A program made the position numbers and the translations under genes. This document shows positions 30,446 through 38,563 of a stretch of 64,000 nucleotides of DNA, piece after piece. Location of the stretch: positions 1-64,000 of the forward strand of contig JAPLIS010000017.1 in the NCBI GenBank assembly GCA_026388985.1, read 5' to 3'. A model generated the notes under the pieces. The model was not told the DNA's origin and ran no database searches. It saw nothing but the letters and a program-made list of their open reading frames with translations. Source of the DNA: Candidatus Babelota bacterium. Lineage in GTDB: Bacteria; Babelota; Babeliae; Babelales; Vermiphilaceae. How positions within the stretch are numbered: position 1 is the first letter of the stretch; every line of letters begins with the position of its first letter.

Positions 30446-30625
30446 ATGAATAAAAAAATACAAACACAAGCAGAAAAGTTACATAACCAACTTAATAATA
30501 CGGTTGAACAAATTCACGAATTAAAAAAAGAACTTGGGGAATATACCAAAAATAGCGACTCGGACAACTGCAATTCTGGTAACGGTAACGATACTAATGG
30601 CAACAAAGGTGGTCAAAAAAAATAA
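30446..30625 (+). CDS. small coiled-coil protein with polar Asn/Gly tail (intact copy)
   Basis: 59 residues, read directly from the sequence; too short for standard ORF listing. AAGGAAT precedes the ATG by 6 bp. Residues 1-31 look like one long amphipathic helix (KLHNQLNNTVEQIHELKKEL) and the rest is a polar tail rich in Asn, Gly, Asp and Ser ending GGQKK. There is no signal peptide and one cysteine. The conserved coding frame between the two tandem copies supports a real gene. A hairpin terminator follows at 30685. Function unknown. Confidence 0.6.
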   Translation: MNKKIQTQAEKLHNQLNNTVEQIHELKKELGEYTKNSDSDNCNSGNGNDTNGNKGGQKK

Positions 30626-30684
30626 CCTCCAAATAATAACCTCTATGGTAAAATATGGCGGTAAAAAATGACAAAATAGTTATT

Positions 30685-30718
30685 ACATAAGCGATACTAA
30701 ATAGAGTGTCGCTTATGT
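30685..30718 (+). terminator. hairpin terminator after the small tandem genes
   Basis: ACATAAGCGATAC and GTGTCGCTTATGT form a 13-bp stem with one G-U pair and an 8-base loop, followed by GTTTATT. The T-run is short. Confidence 0.55.
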
Positions 30719-30784
30719 GTTTATTAAGCCTTAGTTAATAGTTTTATTATAGAACTTTACCGTACTTTAAAAAGGAGATCGGCA

Positions 30785-31480
30785 ATGAAAAAAATTACAT
30801 TACTACTTATGAGCGTAGTTCTTATAGGTAGCAGCTTAACAGATATATATGCTCGTGGTGGCGGAGGACGCGGTGGCGGTGGCGGACGTAGCGGTGGCGG
30901 TAGTCGCGGCGGCGGCATGAGAAGCGGTGGCGGCGGTAGTCGCGGCGGTGGCATGAGAAGCGGCGGCGGTAGCCGTGGTGGCATGAGAAACAGTGGACGT
31001 GGCGGAAATAGAGTAGCTGGCAATAGTGCTGGCAGACGTACCGGTAGACCAGGTACTGGAGCGGGAGGCAATAGATCCGGCAATCGAGGCAGAGGCAATC
31101 GCAATATAAGCAACACCACTAATAATGTGGGTGTTGTTGGAGGAGGCAGAGGCTATTCTGGTGGCGGCGGATACGGCGGCTACTATGGCAATGGTTATGG
31201 CTGGGGTGGTTATGGCACTGGAGCAGCAGTAGCTGCTGGCTTAACTGGCGCAGCGCTCTTAGGTACTGCAGCTTATGCTGCATATCCTGGTCGAGGATGG
31301 TATACTCCTAATGCATATGATACTGGGTATTATGGCAACTTTACTTACGACAATTCAATCACAGACGAAGAAAATTACAGATTATGGGCAGAGAATGACC
31401 GATTGAGACAAGAAAAAGCCGATCTTGAAGCCCAAAACGAAACTACTCAAACTGAAACTCAAGAAATGAAAGTTAATTAA
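30785..31480 (+). CDS. secreted glycine-rich protein
   Basis: 231 residues. Signal peptide (1 to about 24: KKITLLLMSVVLIGSSLTDI, cleavage near YARG). The mature part starts with about 100 residues of Gly/Arg/Ser repeats built on SRGGGMRSGGG, then a Gly/Tyr stretch, a hydrophobic Ala-rich segment (about 143-165, TGAAVAAGLTGAALLGTAAY) and a charged C-terminal helix (DEENYRLWAENDRLRQEKAD). The ATG has AAAAAGGAG upstream. The G-rich DNA stands out from the AT-rich surroundings. It is 1 bp from the next gene, a relative, so they form an operon. It could be a surface or envelope structural protein; this is inference. Confidence 0.75.
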   Translation: MKKITLLLMSVVLIGSSLTDIYARGGGGRGGGGGRSGGGSRGGGMRSGGGGSRGGGMRSGGGSRGGMRNSGRGGNRVAGNSAGRRTGRPGTGAGGNRSGNRGRGNRNISNTTNNVGVVGGGRGYSGGGGYGGYYGNGYGWGGYGTGAAVAAGLTGAALLGTAAYAAYPGRGWYTPNAYDTGYYGNFTYDNSITDEENYRLWAENDRLRQEKADLEAQNETTQTETQEMKVN

Positions 31481-31481
31481 C

Positions 31482-31934
31482 ATGAAAAAGCATACTTTAC
31501 TACTTATCGGCATAGCGCTTATAGGACAGAGTATACTAGTGGTGGCCCAACCAGGATATTGGGGTGGGCCTGGTTATTATGGATATGGCTATTATGGATA
31601 CGGACCTGGCTATTACGGTGGATACGGACCTGGTTATTATAGTCGTAACGCCGCAATTGCTACAGGAGTTGGATTCGGTGTTAGTAGCTTAATTGGTGCT
31701 GCTGCAGCTGATTCAGATAGTCGGCGTGCACGCCGTGAGCGTCAAGAACAAGTGCGCGAAAATAGAAAATTAAAAGAAGAAAATAGACGCCTTCGCCGCG
31801 ACAATACACAACAAACACTACAAAGTAAGCACCGTGTACAACGAAACACTAACACCAATAACCCTAATTACAGAAATAATAGCGATAGGCATGATGCGCG
31901 CCAGTATATAGAAGAAGAAGATAATGCTGTCTAA
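31482..31934 (+). CDS. secreted Gly/Tyr-rich protein, relative of the upstream gene
   Basis: 150 residues. Signal peptide MKKHTLLLIGIALIGQSILV with cleavage near VAQP, then a Gly/Tyr repeat stretch (GYYGYG and GPGYYGGYG), a small hydrophobic segment (AAIATGVGFGVSSLIGAAAA) and a charged helix rich in Arg and Glu, ending in a polar tail. The same four-part build as the preceding gene suggests they arose by duplication. Function unknown. Confidence 0.75.
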   Translation: MKKHTLLLIGIALIGQSILVVAQPGYWGGPGYYGYGYYGYGPGYYGGYGPGYYSRNAAIATGVGFGVSSLIGAAAADSDSRRARRERQEQVRENRKLKEENRRLRRDNTQQTLQSKHRVQRNTNTNNPNYRNNSDRHDARQYIEEEDNAV

Positions 31935-31945
31935 TTTTCAGAGAA

Positions 31946-32476
31946 TTAAAGCATACGATCAGATATGAAAATAAAAACATGTATACTTTTTTTGTAGGGC
32001 CTGATAGAGATTACAGATCTTTTATCGGGCTTTACAAAAAAAAGCAATACTTCATGTGCATAAACATCATGAGATAGACTCCAGCCAAAACGTTCCATAT
32101 TTGATAGATAAAAATCAACTATTTCACCCCTATTCTGACTACTCTTATAGCTCAGCTGCCTATCGAGCGATTCTTGAACATCACTCGTGTTATCTAGCTC
32201 ATTTTTTAGAGATTTTTTTTTCAGTTCATGTGCATGAATGGGAATAGGAATATCTATAAAATCAGCCCCCATTTCTTGGGATAATAATAAAGAAGTGGCA
32301 CGCCTCTTGGACATGCCACTCAATAAAGCATTTTTTGCATGTTCATCAAACTCTGATTGTAAACCAACCGCCTTGCATTCACTCTTCTTTTTAGAATGAC
32401 CTACGCACCCGGGCAGCAACAACACATAGCCTATCAGTAGATGCTTATAAACTTGTTTCTGTACCAACGGAACCAT
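31946..32476 (-). CDS. putative lipoprotein of unknown function
   Basis: 176 residues. N-terminal hydrophobic stretch [13 protein letters not shown] ends in a lipobox (LPGC, Cys about 24), so it is probably an acylated, membrane-anchored lipoprotein. The C-terminal part contains [20 protein letters not shown] followed by beta-rich segments, a layout found in several small lipoproteins with a compact alpha/beta domain. Its start lies inside the rplS 3-prime end (32 bp overlap), so it is probably co-transcribed as the last gene of the ffh-rplS operon. No family name assigned. Confidence 0.65.
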   Translation of the reverse strand: MVPLVQKQVYKHLLIGYVLLLPGCVGHSKKKSECKAVGLQSEFDEHAKNALLSGMSKRRATSLLLSQEMGADFIDIPIPIHAHELKKKSLKNELDNTSDVQESLDRQLSYKSSQNRGEIVDFYLSNMERFGWSLSHDVYAHEVLLFFVKPDKRSVISIRPYKKSIHVFIFISDRML

Positions 32477-32855
32477 GTTTTTTATCTGCAGCCTTAACTA
32501 TTTTTTCTTTAAGACGTGCTGATTTACCTACGCGATCACGTACATAATATAATTTTGCACGACGAACATCACCTTTTTTGACCAATTTGATTGACTCAAT
32601 AAGCGGTGAGTATACGGGTAAAATACGCTCAACAGATATCCCTTGGGCACTTATTTTACGAACAGTAAAGGTGCTTGATGCCCCCTTGCTATGCTTAGCA
32701 ATTACATCACCTTCAAAAATTTGTAGACGTTCTTTGTCGCCTTCTTTGATTCGTAATGAAACTGCAATACCATCACCTACATCAAAAATAGGAAATGAAC
32801 GATCATACACGCCGATGTCGCCAATTGTTTCTTTAGTTAATTTTTTTGCTTTCAT
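32445..32855 (-). CDS. rplS: 50S ribosomal protein L19
   Basis: 136 residues from the ATG at 32855, which has AAGGAAA about 7 bp upstream and gives the family-like start [15 protein letters not shown] longer in-frame extension to 32990 has no ribosome binding site and would overlap the spacer after trmD. Core motifs are [19 protein letters not shown] and GEDV-like [12 protein letters not shown], ending in [20 protein letters not shown]19 forms an intersubunit bridge. A long basic/polar tail follows. Confidence 0.95.
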   Translation of the reverse strand: MKAKKLTKETIGDIGVYDRSFPIFDVGDGIAVSLRIKEGDKERLQIFEGDVIAKHSKGASSTFTVRKISAQGISVERILPVYSPLIESIKLVKKGDVRRAKLYYVRDRVGKSARLKEKIVKAADKKHGSVGTETSL

Positions 32856-32937
32856 GCATATTTCCTTATCAATGTCATTGAGAAAAGCCATCCAAATATA
32901 TTTTAATATAACGCAAAAGAACACTTTCGCCAAGAAC

Positions 32938-34260
32938 TTACTCTCCCTGATTACCCCCATCTTTACTATTAATGCCCAACCAACGATCAAGTACCACCGC
33001 TACAGCAGAACGTACCGAAAGATGATTGAAATCACTAAATCCTTCAATTGGCAGCAATTGAAAGTCGCACTGACATAAAAATTCTGGTCTCAACCCCTGG
33101 CCAGTGCCAAAAACTAACAATACAGGCCTGTCTAATTGCCATGCAGTTACTTGATCATAAAAAGTAATAAGTGGTGCATGAACAAGCCCTGTCACCGCTG
33201 AAGTTGCAATAACTAATGGAGCAACCCCCTCTTGCTGTTCTATGGCTGCGATTGTTTGTTCAATCGTATCTTGCACAGTAACTAATTTAACTGCTCGATG
33301 ACGACTTTTATTATACATAATGCCATTATCAGAACACCAAAAATCTAATAATTTTTTCACAATTCTTTTCTGATCAAGTAATGGCGTCACCACAAAAAAT
33401 TCTTTTACCCCATAGGTAGCACATGAACGGGCAATATCATGTAAATCTATAGAGGTCACCGAAGTCGTACCAACACCTCGCTCACCACCAATTAATACAT
33501 CCCCATGAACCAATGCAACATAATGCCGAGGCATATAACTAGCTGCACAATCTTGTTGTTTTTTGGTCATTGCATGAGAACGCATCCATGAAAAATGCTT
33601 ACGAACACTGGTACGTGCAGCCTGATGCATACGCCAATCAGCAATAGCCGCATGATTGCCAGACCGAACAATATCAGGCACTAATCTATTTTTCCACTCG
33701 ACAGGCTCAGTATACTCAGGGTAATCAGTAAAGGGACCCGTGAATGATTCCTCATGAACTGATTCCTCTTTGCCAACTATCCCCGGTATCAAACGCAAAA
33801 AACCTTCCAGCAACATCATTGCTGGTATGTCTCCACCCATTAATACAAAATCGCCTACCGATACAATCATATCAGCATACTCTTGTTCAACGCGTGCATC
33901 CATACCTTCATAGCGTGCAGGAAACAACATTACATGCCCTGCATGTTGCGCTTGTACTGCTATTTTTGCAAGCAATCGCTGATTCAATGGTTCACCCTGA
34001 GGTGAGAAAAAAATCTTAAATGCTTTCCCGTGTGCCTTTTCCTGGCGCTCAACAGCATCCTGCACTACTTCAGGTCGAATTAACATACCTGATCCAGGAC
34101 CAAATGTTGCAGCATCAATACGCTTTTTAGGCGGCACTAATGAAAAAAAAGATTGCACATCAATGCCAATCAATCCTTTTTCTTGTGCACGCTTAATAAG
34201 GCTTACACTCAAAAAAGGTTCATACAATTCAGGAAAAACAGTAATTATTGATACATTCAT
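32938..34260 (-). CDS. trmD: tRNA (guanine37-N1)-methyltransferase TrmD fused to a second SPOUT-like RNA methyltransferase domain
   Basis: 440 residues against about 240 for ordinary TrmD. Residues 1 to about 240 are Trm[31 protein letters not shown]-like [22 protein letters not shown]-like [18 protein letters not shown]. From about 250 a second domain begins with [47 protein letters not shown] and ends [19 protein letters not shown]. This matches the SAM-dependent RNA methyltransferase family PF09936 (Thermotoga TM1570 type), which in some genomes is encoded beside trmD. Both halves are SPOUT (knotted) folds. The second domain's RNA target is unknown. Position ffh-rpsP-khpA-trmD-rplS is standard except for missing rimM. 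Confidence 0.92.
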   Translation of the reverse strand: MNVSIITVFPELYEPFLSVSLIKRAQEKGLIGIDVQSFFSLVPPKKRIDAATFGPGSGMLIRPEVVQDAVERQEKAHGKAFKIFFSPQGEPLNQRLLAKIAVQAQHAGHVMLFPARYEGMDARVEQEYADMIVSVGDFVLMGGDIPAMMLLEGFLRLIPGIVGKEESVHEESFTGPFTDYPEYTEPVEWKNRLVPDIVRSGNHAAIADWRMHQAARTSVRKHFSWMRSHAMTKKQQDCAASYMPRHYVALVHGDVLIGGERGVGTTSVTSIDLHDIARSCATYGVKEFFVVTPLLDQKRIVKKLLDFWCSDNGIMYNKSRHRAVKLVTVQDTIEQTIAAIEQQEGVAPLVIATSAVTGLVHAPLITFYDQVTAWQLDRPVLLVFGTGQGLRPEFLCQCDFQLLPIEGFSDFNHLSVRSAVAVVLDRWLGINSKDGGNQGE

Positions 34261-34279
34261 AAATAACTATTCAACCCAT

Positions 34280-34516
34280 TTAATCTGCTACTCGCACAGA
34301 TATTTTTTCTTCTGCGCTAATAACTGTGTCAACTAGAGTACGTATCGCCCTAATTGTTTGCCCTCGTTTACCAATAAGCCGACCACGATCTCTCGCGCTC
34401 ACCTTAATGTTAACCGTACGCACATCATTATCCTGTACTATTGATACCTGAACACTTTCAGGATCATGAACCAATTGCACAACAACGTACTCAACAAGTT
34501 CTTTAATCATAGACAC
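34280..34516 (-). CDS. khpA: KH-domain RNA-binding protein KhpA
   Basis: 78 residues, a single KH domain with the GxxG loop in LIGKRGQTIRAIRTLVD. It corresponds to the YlqC/KhpA protein found between rpsP and rimM/trmD in many bacteria; in those it pairs with KhpB and binds small RNAs and mRNAs. Here it lies directly between rpsP and trmD. Confidence 0.9.
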   Translation of the reverse strand: MSMIKELVEYVVVQLVHDPESVQVSIVQDNDVRTVNIKVSARDRGRLIGKRGQTIRAIRTLVDTVISAEEKISVRVAD

Positions 34517-34532
34517 GCCTTAAGGTACTACT

Positions 34533-34919
34533 TTAGCTTTTTATAGCCTCAGTCTCTTTACTTTTTGTATCTGACTTTTTGGATTCAGCAGATGTTGCTT
34601 TAATTGTCTTTTTAACATCAACAGCTTTTTTAGCTACTTCTGTTGTCGCGGCACCACCAACTGCTGCTTTTTTTAATCCACGCTTATAGGTACGATATAT
34701 TTTTTTTGCTGTATCTGAAGGAATAGCTCCTTTAGAAATCCAATCTTGATATATATCTTCCTTGAAGTTGATCACAACCCCTTTAAGACCATCATATGTT
34801 CCTATATCAGATAAAAAAGCCCCATCACGCTTACTGCGTGAATCAACAGCAACAAGAGTGTAAAAGGGAGTTTTTTTTCTGCCAATCCGTGAAAGCCTAA
34901 TTCTAACAGCCATGTACAT
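34533..34919 (-). CDS. rpsP: 30S ribosomal protein S16
   Basis: 128 residues from the first ATG; the family-typical start is MAVRIRLSRIGRKKTPFY at residue 3. The S16 fold occupies about 80 residues; the last 45 are a Lys/Ala/Thr-rich low-complexity tail, longer than in E. coli (82 residues). It follows ffh by 24 bp. Confidence 0.96.
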   Translation of the reverse strand: MYMAVRIRLSRIGRKKTPFYTLVAVDSRSKRDGAFLSDIGTYDGLKGVVINFKEDIYQDWISKGAIPSDTAKKIYRTYKRGLKKAAVGGAATTEVAKKAVDVKKTIKATSAESKKSDTKSKETEAIKS

Positions 34920-34943
34920 AATCCTTTATAAAAAACAGTAAAT

Positions 34944-36278
34944 TTATCGAAACAATCGTTTTAACGGGCCAGACTTCTTTAAAAGCTTAACATATTGTTG
35001 CGCTTGTTCAAAGCGCGCAATAAGAGTATTTACATCAGAAATCTGAACCCCCGCACCCAAAGCCACTCTTTTTTTCCGTGAAACATCAAGAATAGATGGA
35101 TTAATGCGCTCTTTTGAGGTCATAGAACTAATAATTGACCTAAAGCGCTTTAAATCCCCTTCTCCTTTGTGTAATTCTTCTTGAGAAATACGAACATCCC
35201 CCATGCCAGGCATATATTTCATAATAGTAGACAATGAACCAATTCTATTCATCATATCCATCTGCTGGGCAAAATCATCTAACGTCATATGCCCTGAAAG
35301 CATTGCTTTCTGCATATCTTCTTGCTCTGATTCTTTAATTTTATCTTCTGCGTGCTCAAAAAGCGTCTGCAAATCTCCCATTCCCAAAATACGACTTGCT
35401 GCACGCTCAGGATAAAATTGTTCAAGACTATCAACCTTTTCACCTACGCCTACAAAAATAATTGGTTTTTTTAATGAATAACGAAATGAAAAAGCTGCTC
35501 CACCACGAGTATCGCTATCCATTTTGGTCAATATAGCGCTACCAAATCCAACACCACTATCAAATGCCTGCGCTACCGCTAGAGACTCTTGACCTGTCAT
35601 CGCATCCAAAGCCAATATTTTATAACGAGGACTTAAGTGTGCATCAATATCCCGCAACTCTTGCAACATTTGATTGTCAACATGTAAGCGACCAGCCGTA
35701 TCTAAAAAAAGCAGCTCATAGCCATTGTTTTTAAATTCTGCATATATTTCTTTAGCTGCCTCTACCGGATTGGTACTTTTTGCACGATAAAATGACGCAT
35801 TAGCCTGCAAACTCAACTGCTCAAGCTGATCTATAGCTGCTGGACGATAAAAATCAACCGATGCCATCAAAATAGACCGTTTTTTCCCTCGACGCCCTGC
35901 CTGCTTTTGCACATAATGAGCTAGCTTTGCACAGGTGGTCGTCTTGCCAGAACCCTGCAATCCCATCACCATGACAACGGCAGGCAATTGAAATGAAAAT
36001 TCAACCGCTTGTTTACCACCAAAAAAGGCGAGCAAAGAATCGTGAACGACTTTAACTAAATGCTCACCTGGCTTTAATGAACCAATAAGTTTTTTACCTA
36101 CTACCTCTTTTTTTACCGAATCAACAAAAGCAATGGTCACATCAAAAGGGACATCTGCCTCTAATAATGCGTCGCTCACCTTCTCAAGAGTCTGTTTAAT
36201 ATGATCTTCAGAAATCGTTGTATTTTTCGACAACCCTGAAAACACTGATGCTATTTTATGAGAAAGAAAATCAAACAT
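34944..36278 (-). CDS. ffh: signal recognition particle protein Ffh
   Basis: 444 residues. N domain (1-90), GTPase with GLQGSGKTT at 106-114, DTAGRLHVDNQML and TKMDSDTRGGAAFS, and the methionine-rich M domain (about 310-435: QQMDMMNRIGSLSTIMKYMP) that binds signal sequences and 4.5S RNA. It delivers membrane proteins to SecY. First gene of the ffh-rpsP-khpA-trmD-rplS operon. Confidence 0.97.
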   Translation of the reverse strand: MFDFLSHKIASVFSGLSKNTTISEDHIKQTLEKVSDALLEADVPFDVTIAFVDSVKKEVVGKKLIGSLKPGEHLVKVVHDSLLAFFGGKQAVEFSFQLPAVVMVMGLQGSGKTTTCAKLAHYVQKQAGRRGKKRSILMASVDFYRPAAIDQLEQLSLQANASFYRAKSTNPVEAAKEIYAEFKNNGYELLFLDTAGRLHVDNQMLQELRDIDAHLSPRYKILALDAMTGQESLAVAQAFDSGVGFGSAILTKMDSDTRGGAAFSFRYSLKKPIIFVGVGEKVDSLEQFYPERAASRILGMGDLQTLFEHAEDKIKESEQEDMQKAMLSGHMTLDDFAQQMDMMNRIGSLSTIMKYMPGMGDVRISQEELHKGEGDLKRFRSIISSMTSKERINPSILDVSRKKRVALGAGVQISDVNTLIARFEQAQQYVKLLKKSGPLKRLFR

Positions 36279-36307
36279 ATGTATTTTACCCTACGTAGTA
36301 TACTACT

Positions 36308-36316
36308 ATTATATCA
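36308..36316 (-). promoter_or_regulatory. extended -10 promoter of the ffh operon
   Basis: The minus strand reads TGATATAAT, a perfect extended -10, about 30 bp before the ffh ATG. No good -35 is seen, as is usual for extended -10 promoters. Confidence 0.4.
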
Positions 36317-36386
36317 CGCAATTAAAAGTATATACTCCTTATATTTTTTTGTAAAAAAGAAAGCATCTTTAATTAAAAATATATGC

Positions 36387-36425
36387 AAAAAAGAAAGCAC
36401 CCCATACACCGATGCTTTCTTTTTT
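36387..36425. terminator. hairpin with A/T tails
   Basis: AAAAAAGAAAGCA and TGCTTTCTTTTTT form a perfect 13-bp stem around a 13-base loop. On the minus strand it would end transcription of the 36552-36908 gene before the ffh promoter. Confidence 0.7.
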
Positions 36426-36551
36426 ACGATTTTATCGCTTTACAACCTCATTAAAAAGCCCACTAAACTAATTTTTAACCTACTCTTTTACCTGTCTATT
36501 GCTAAGTAGATTAACAACCTACATTAGCTGTAAACATAGCTTTAACTCAGA

Positions 36552-36908
36552 TTAACTAAATAGGCCAGTAAACTTTTTCCAAACAACAGCCAATCTTGCA
36601 AGAATCCCTACCTGAACTTGCTCTTTCTGTTTTTCTGCTCCCGCTTGCTCTTCTACCGACTGTTCTACTACTACAGCAGTTTCTTCTGGCGCTTTAACCT
36701 GCTGTTCACTCTTATCTTGAGTGGCTTTTTCAACTAGTGCAGCTTTTGCCAACGCCGCTCTTGACGCTTTAGTAGATCTTGCGTTATTAACAGACACTGA
36801 CCGACGAGACACGCCACAGCTTCCATTTTTACATCCAGCTACAAGATCCATACCTAATCCAAAAAAACCAACTACCGCTAAAACTGAAACAGTTGTACGA
36901 TTTTTCAT
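36552..36908 (-). CDS. small exported protein of unknown function
   Basis: 118 residues from the ATG at 36908, chosen because GGAGG lies 6 bp upstream (a TTG four codons earlier overlaps that site). Signal peptide TVSVLAVVGFFGLGMDLVAG, then a cysteine pair (CKNGSC), a Ser/Arg/Ala stretch, a Glu/Gln/Val-rich middle and a C-terminal hydrophobic/basic helix (LARLAVVWKKFTGLF). It could be membrane-associated through this last helix. No family recognised. Confidence 0.65.
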   Translation of the reverse strand: MKNRTTVSVLAVVGFFGLGMDLVAGCKNGSCGVSRRSVSVNNARSTKASRAALAKAALVEKATQDKSEQQVKAPEETAVVVEQSVEEQAGAEKQKEQVQVGILARLAVVWKKFTGLFS

Positions 36909-37296
36909 AATAACCTCCAAAAAAAATTGAATAAAAACACCATTAATTCTTTATCATAGTATCATAAATACAGAGTTTTTAAACTGCCAAGCTCACTATT
37001 TACTTTAACTGTTACAGGTAGCAAATCTTTAACGCTCCTCGCCTCAGAACCAGTTCACCCCACCCTTCTGAATTCATAAACAATACCAATCAATAACCCC
37101 CGCCACCTGCCGTATTCTAAAGCTGCAATTACCCTTCTTCTTAGCCTTAACATATAAAATGTGTCCTCTTTTGATTGACAATTGGATAATTACATATAAA
37201 ATTATAATTAAAAGCAAGCTCTTAAAAAAGCATTACTTATTGCGCACATGTCAAACACTTACCTCTATTATAAAAATAAAAGCAAGGCCTTATATC
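36909..37296. other. divergent intergenic region without visible gene
   Basis: 388 bp between two divergent exported-protein genes. A stretch of C-rich sequence around 37055-37125 stands out from the AT-rich flanks. An open frame from 37159 that joins the ankyrin gene lacks a ribosome binding site and a plausible protein start, so I regard it as non-coding. No tRNA or hairpin terminator seen. Confidence 0.5.
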
Positions 37297-38508
37297 ATGC
37301 AAGCTATCAAAACATTAATTACTGTTACTGTATTAACTATAACCCTAGGGCCCCTAGGTATGCATGGAGCGGGAGAAGGGCAAGATTCTAGAGAAGCCCA
37401 AGCTACTCCGGCGTTTACGCATAACCAGATAGAGCTAGCAAATAAACAATTACTCACCGCCTCGCTCAATGGCAACACATATGGTGTAAATCAAGCATTA
37501 TCTAAAGGAGCTAACGTTAATCAAGTAAACTTGGGCTGGACCCCATTAGACTGCGCTATTTTCAAGAATTACACTGAAATAGCAAGCATATTGCTAGCAA
37601 ATGGTGCAAATGCCTCTCGTGCAAAGACGGGAGACGAACCCCCACTCTATTGGGCTATTAACCACGACAACGTTGAAATAGTAAAAAAACTTCTTGAAAA
37701 AGGCGCAAATCCTAATCATGTTGACGTAAAAGGCAACACTCCTTTAATGCAGGCAATCCTAAATAAAGGCTCGCATGAAATGATACAAATACTGATTAAT
37801 GCCGATTCCTATGTGAACAATCCTAGCAATTTTAAGACATCCCCTTTATCCATAGAAACAATCAAAGAACAACCCTCTAGCCTATTAAATACAAACCAAG
37901 TCAATACAATAAATACCTATATAGCTGAAAAAATGGTACTGATGATTTGTACTGAAAGAATATATTCAGCTATCATTAAACCATTCGGATTACTACAAAT
38001 ATGCGCTGGTGCTGCGTACGAAAATCAACCTGTAATACACGAGCCTTACCCTTTAACCCCTTTATTGCTTCTATCTAGTGCAGCTGCCGCTAGCGCATAT
38101 GGAATATATCATCACCCTGAGATCCCACAAAATATATACCAGACTATAAAGCGGGAAATAATCCAAGCTATAGGAAACATAACAGGCCTTAACCATCAAG
38201 TCACTAGCAATAATACCGTTGATGCACTTGAAGTAGCTATGCCTCAACTATTATTACCTATAATCAGAGACAAAAACATCATTAACATAATAAAAAATTA
38301 TGCTGGCGATTCAGATTATACAGACGAACAACGTGACCGTGCAGATATGTGGCAAGATATAGCCCAGCAAAGCTATCATAACGAAGCAATGGCTCAAAAA
38401 GAAAAGCGTATGCACCTTCTTTTGCCCATAGAAAATAAAAATGCCCGCGAACAAGAGCTGAGACACATGCGCGAAGTGCGCTCAAAGAAATTTGATCCCA
38501 AAAAATAA
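37297..38508 (+). CDS. exported ankyrin-repeat protein with KFDPKK C-terminus
   Basis: 403 residues from the ATG at 37297, which has CAAGG upstream and opens directly into a signal peptide (AIKTLITVTVLTITLGPLG). Ankyrin repeats occupy about residues 45-160: GWTPLDCAIFKNYTEIASIL, LYWAINHDNVEIVKKLLEKG and GNTPLMQAILN are clear. A hydrophobic stretch follows (about 250-275, LTPLLLLSSAAAASAYGIYH). Later comes IIRDKNIINIIKNYAGD, a short motif shared with neighbouring ankyrin proteins, and the protein ends RSKKFDPKK, shared with the next gene. Ankyrin repeats bind proteins; export plus this fold suggests a host- or envelope-facing binder. Function inferred only. Confidence 0.8.
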   Translation: MQAIKTLITVTVLTITLGPLGMHGAGEGQDSREAQATPAFTHNQIELANKQLLTASLNGNTYGVNQALSKGANVNQVNLGWTPLDCAIFKNYTEIASILLANGANASRAKTGDEPPLYWAINHDNVEIVKKLLEKGANPNHVDVKGNTPLMQAILNKGSHEMIQILINADSYVNNPSNFKTSPLSIETIKEQPSSLLNTNQVNTINTYIAEKMVLMICTERIYSAIIKPFGLLQICAGAAYENQPVIHEPYPLTPLLLLSSAAAASAYGIYHHPEIPQNIYQTIKREIIQAIGNITGLNHQVTSNNTVDALEVAMPQLLLPIIRDKNIINIIKNYAGDSDYTDEQRDRADMWQDIAQQSYHNEAMAQKEKRMHLLLPIENKNAREQELRHMREVRSKKFDPKK

Positions 38509-38563
38509 CACTAAACAAAGAATCTTTTTAAATCGAGTATAAACAAATGGAAAGGGTTATACC

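Larger units (their letters stand above)
30114..30630 (+). repeat. tandem duplication of a small-gene unit (about 250 bp)
   Basis: Unit 1 (about 30114-30362) and unit 2 (about 30370-30630) align over leader, ribosome binding site and gene, both ending in TAACCTCC. The copies differ by small indels and substitutions, so the duplication is not brand new. Confidence 0.8.

Noticed and set aside
30757-31119. Open frame on the minus strand encoding a Pro/Leu-rich protein
   Set aside because: It is the antisense shadow of the glycine-rich gene at 30785; its composition is explained by the GGN codons on the other strand and it has no ribosome binding site.
32856-32990. 45-residue N-terminal extension of L19
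   Set aside because: No ribosome binding site and no similarity to L19; the ATG at 32855 has AAGGAAA and gives the family length.
37159-37296. 46-residue N-terminal extension of the first ankyrin protein
   Set aside because: It would bury the signal peptide; the ATG at 37297 has a ribosome binding site and matches paralogues.
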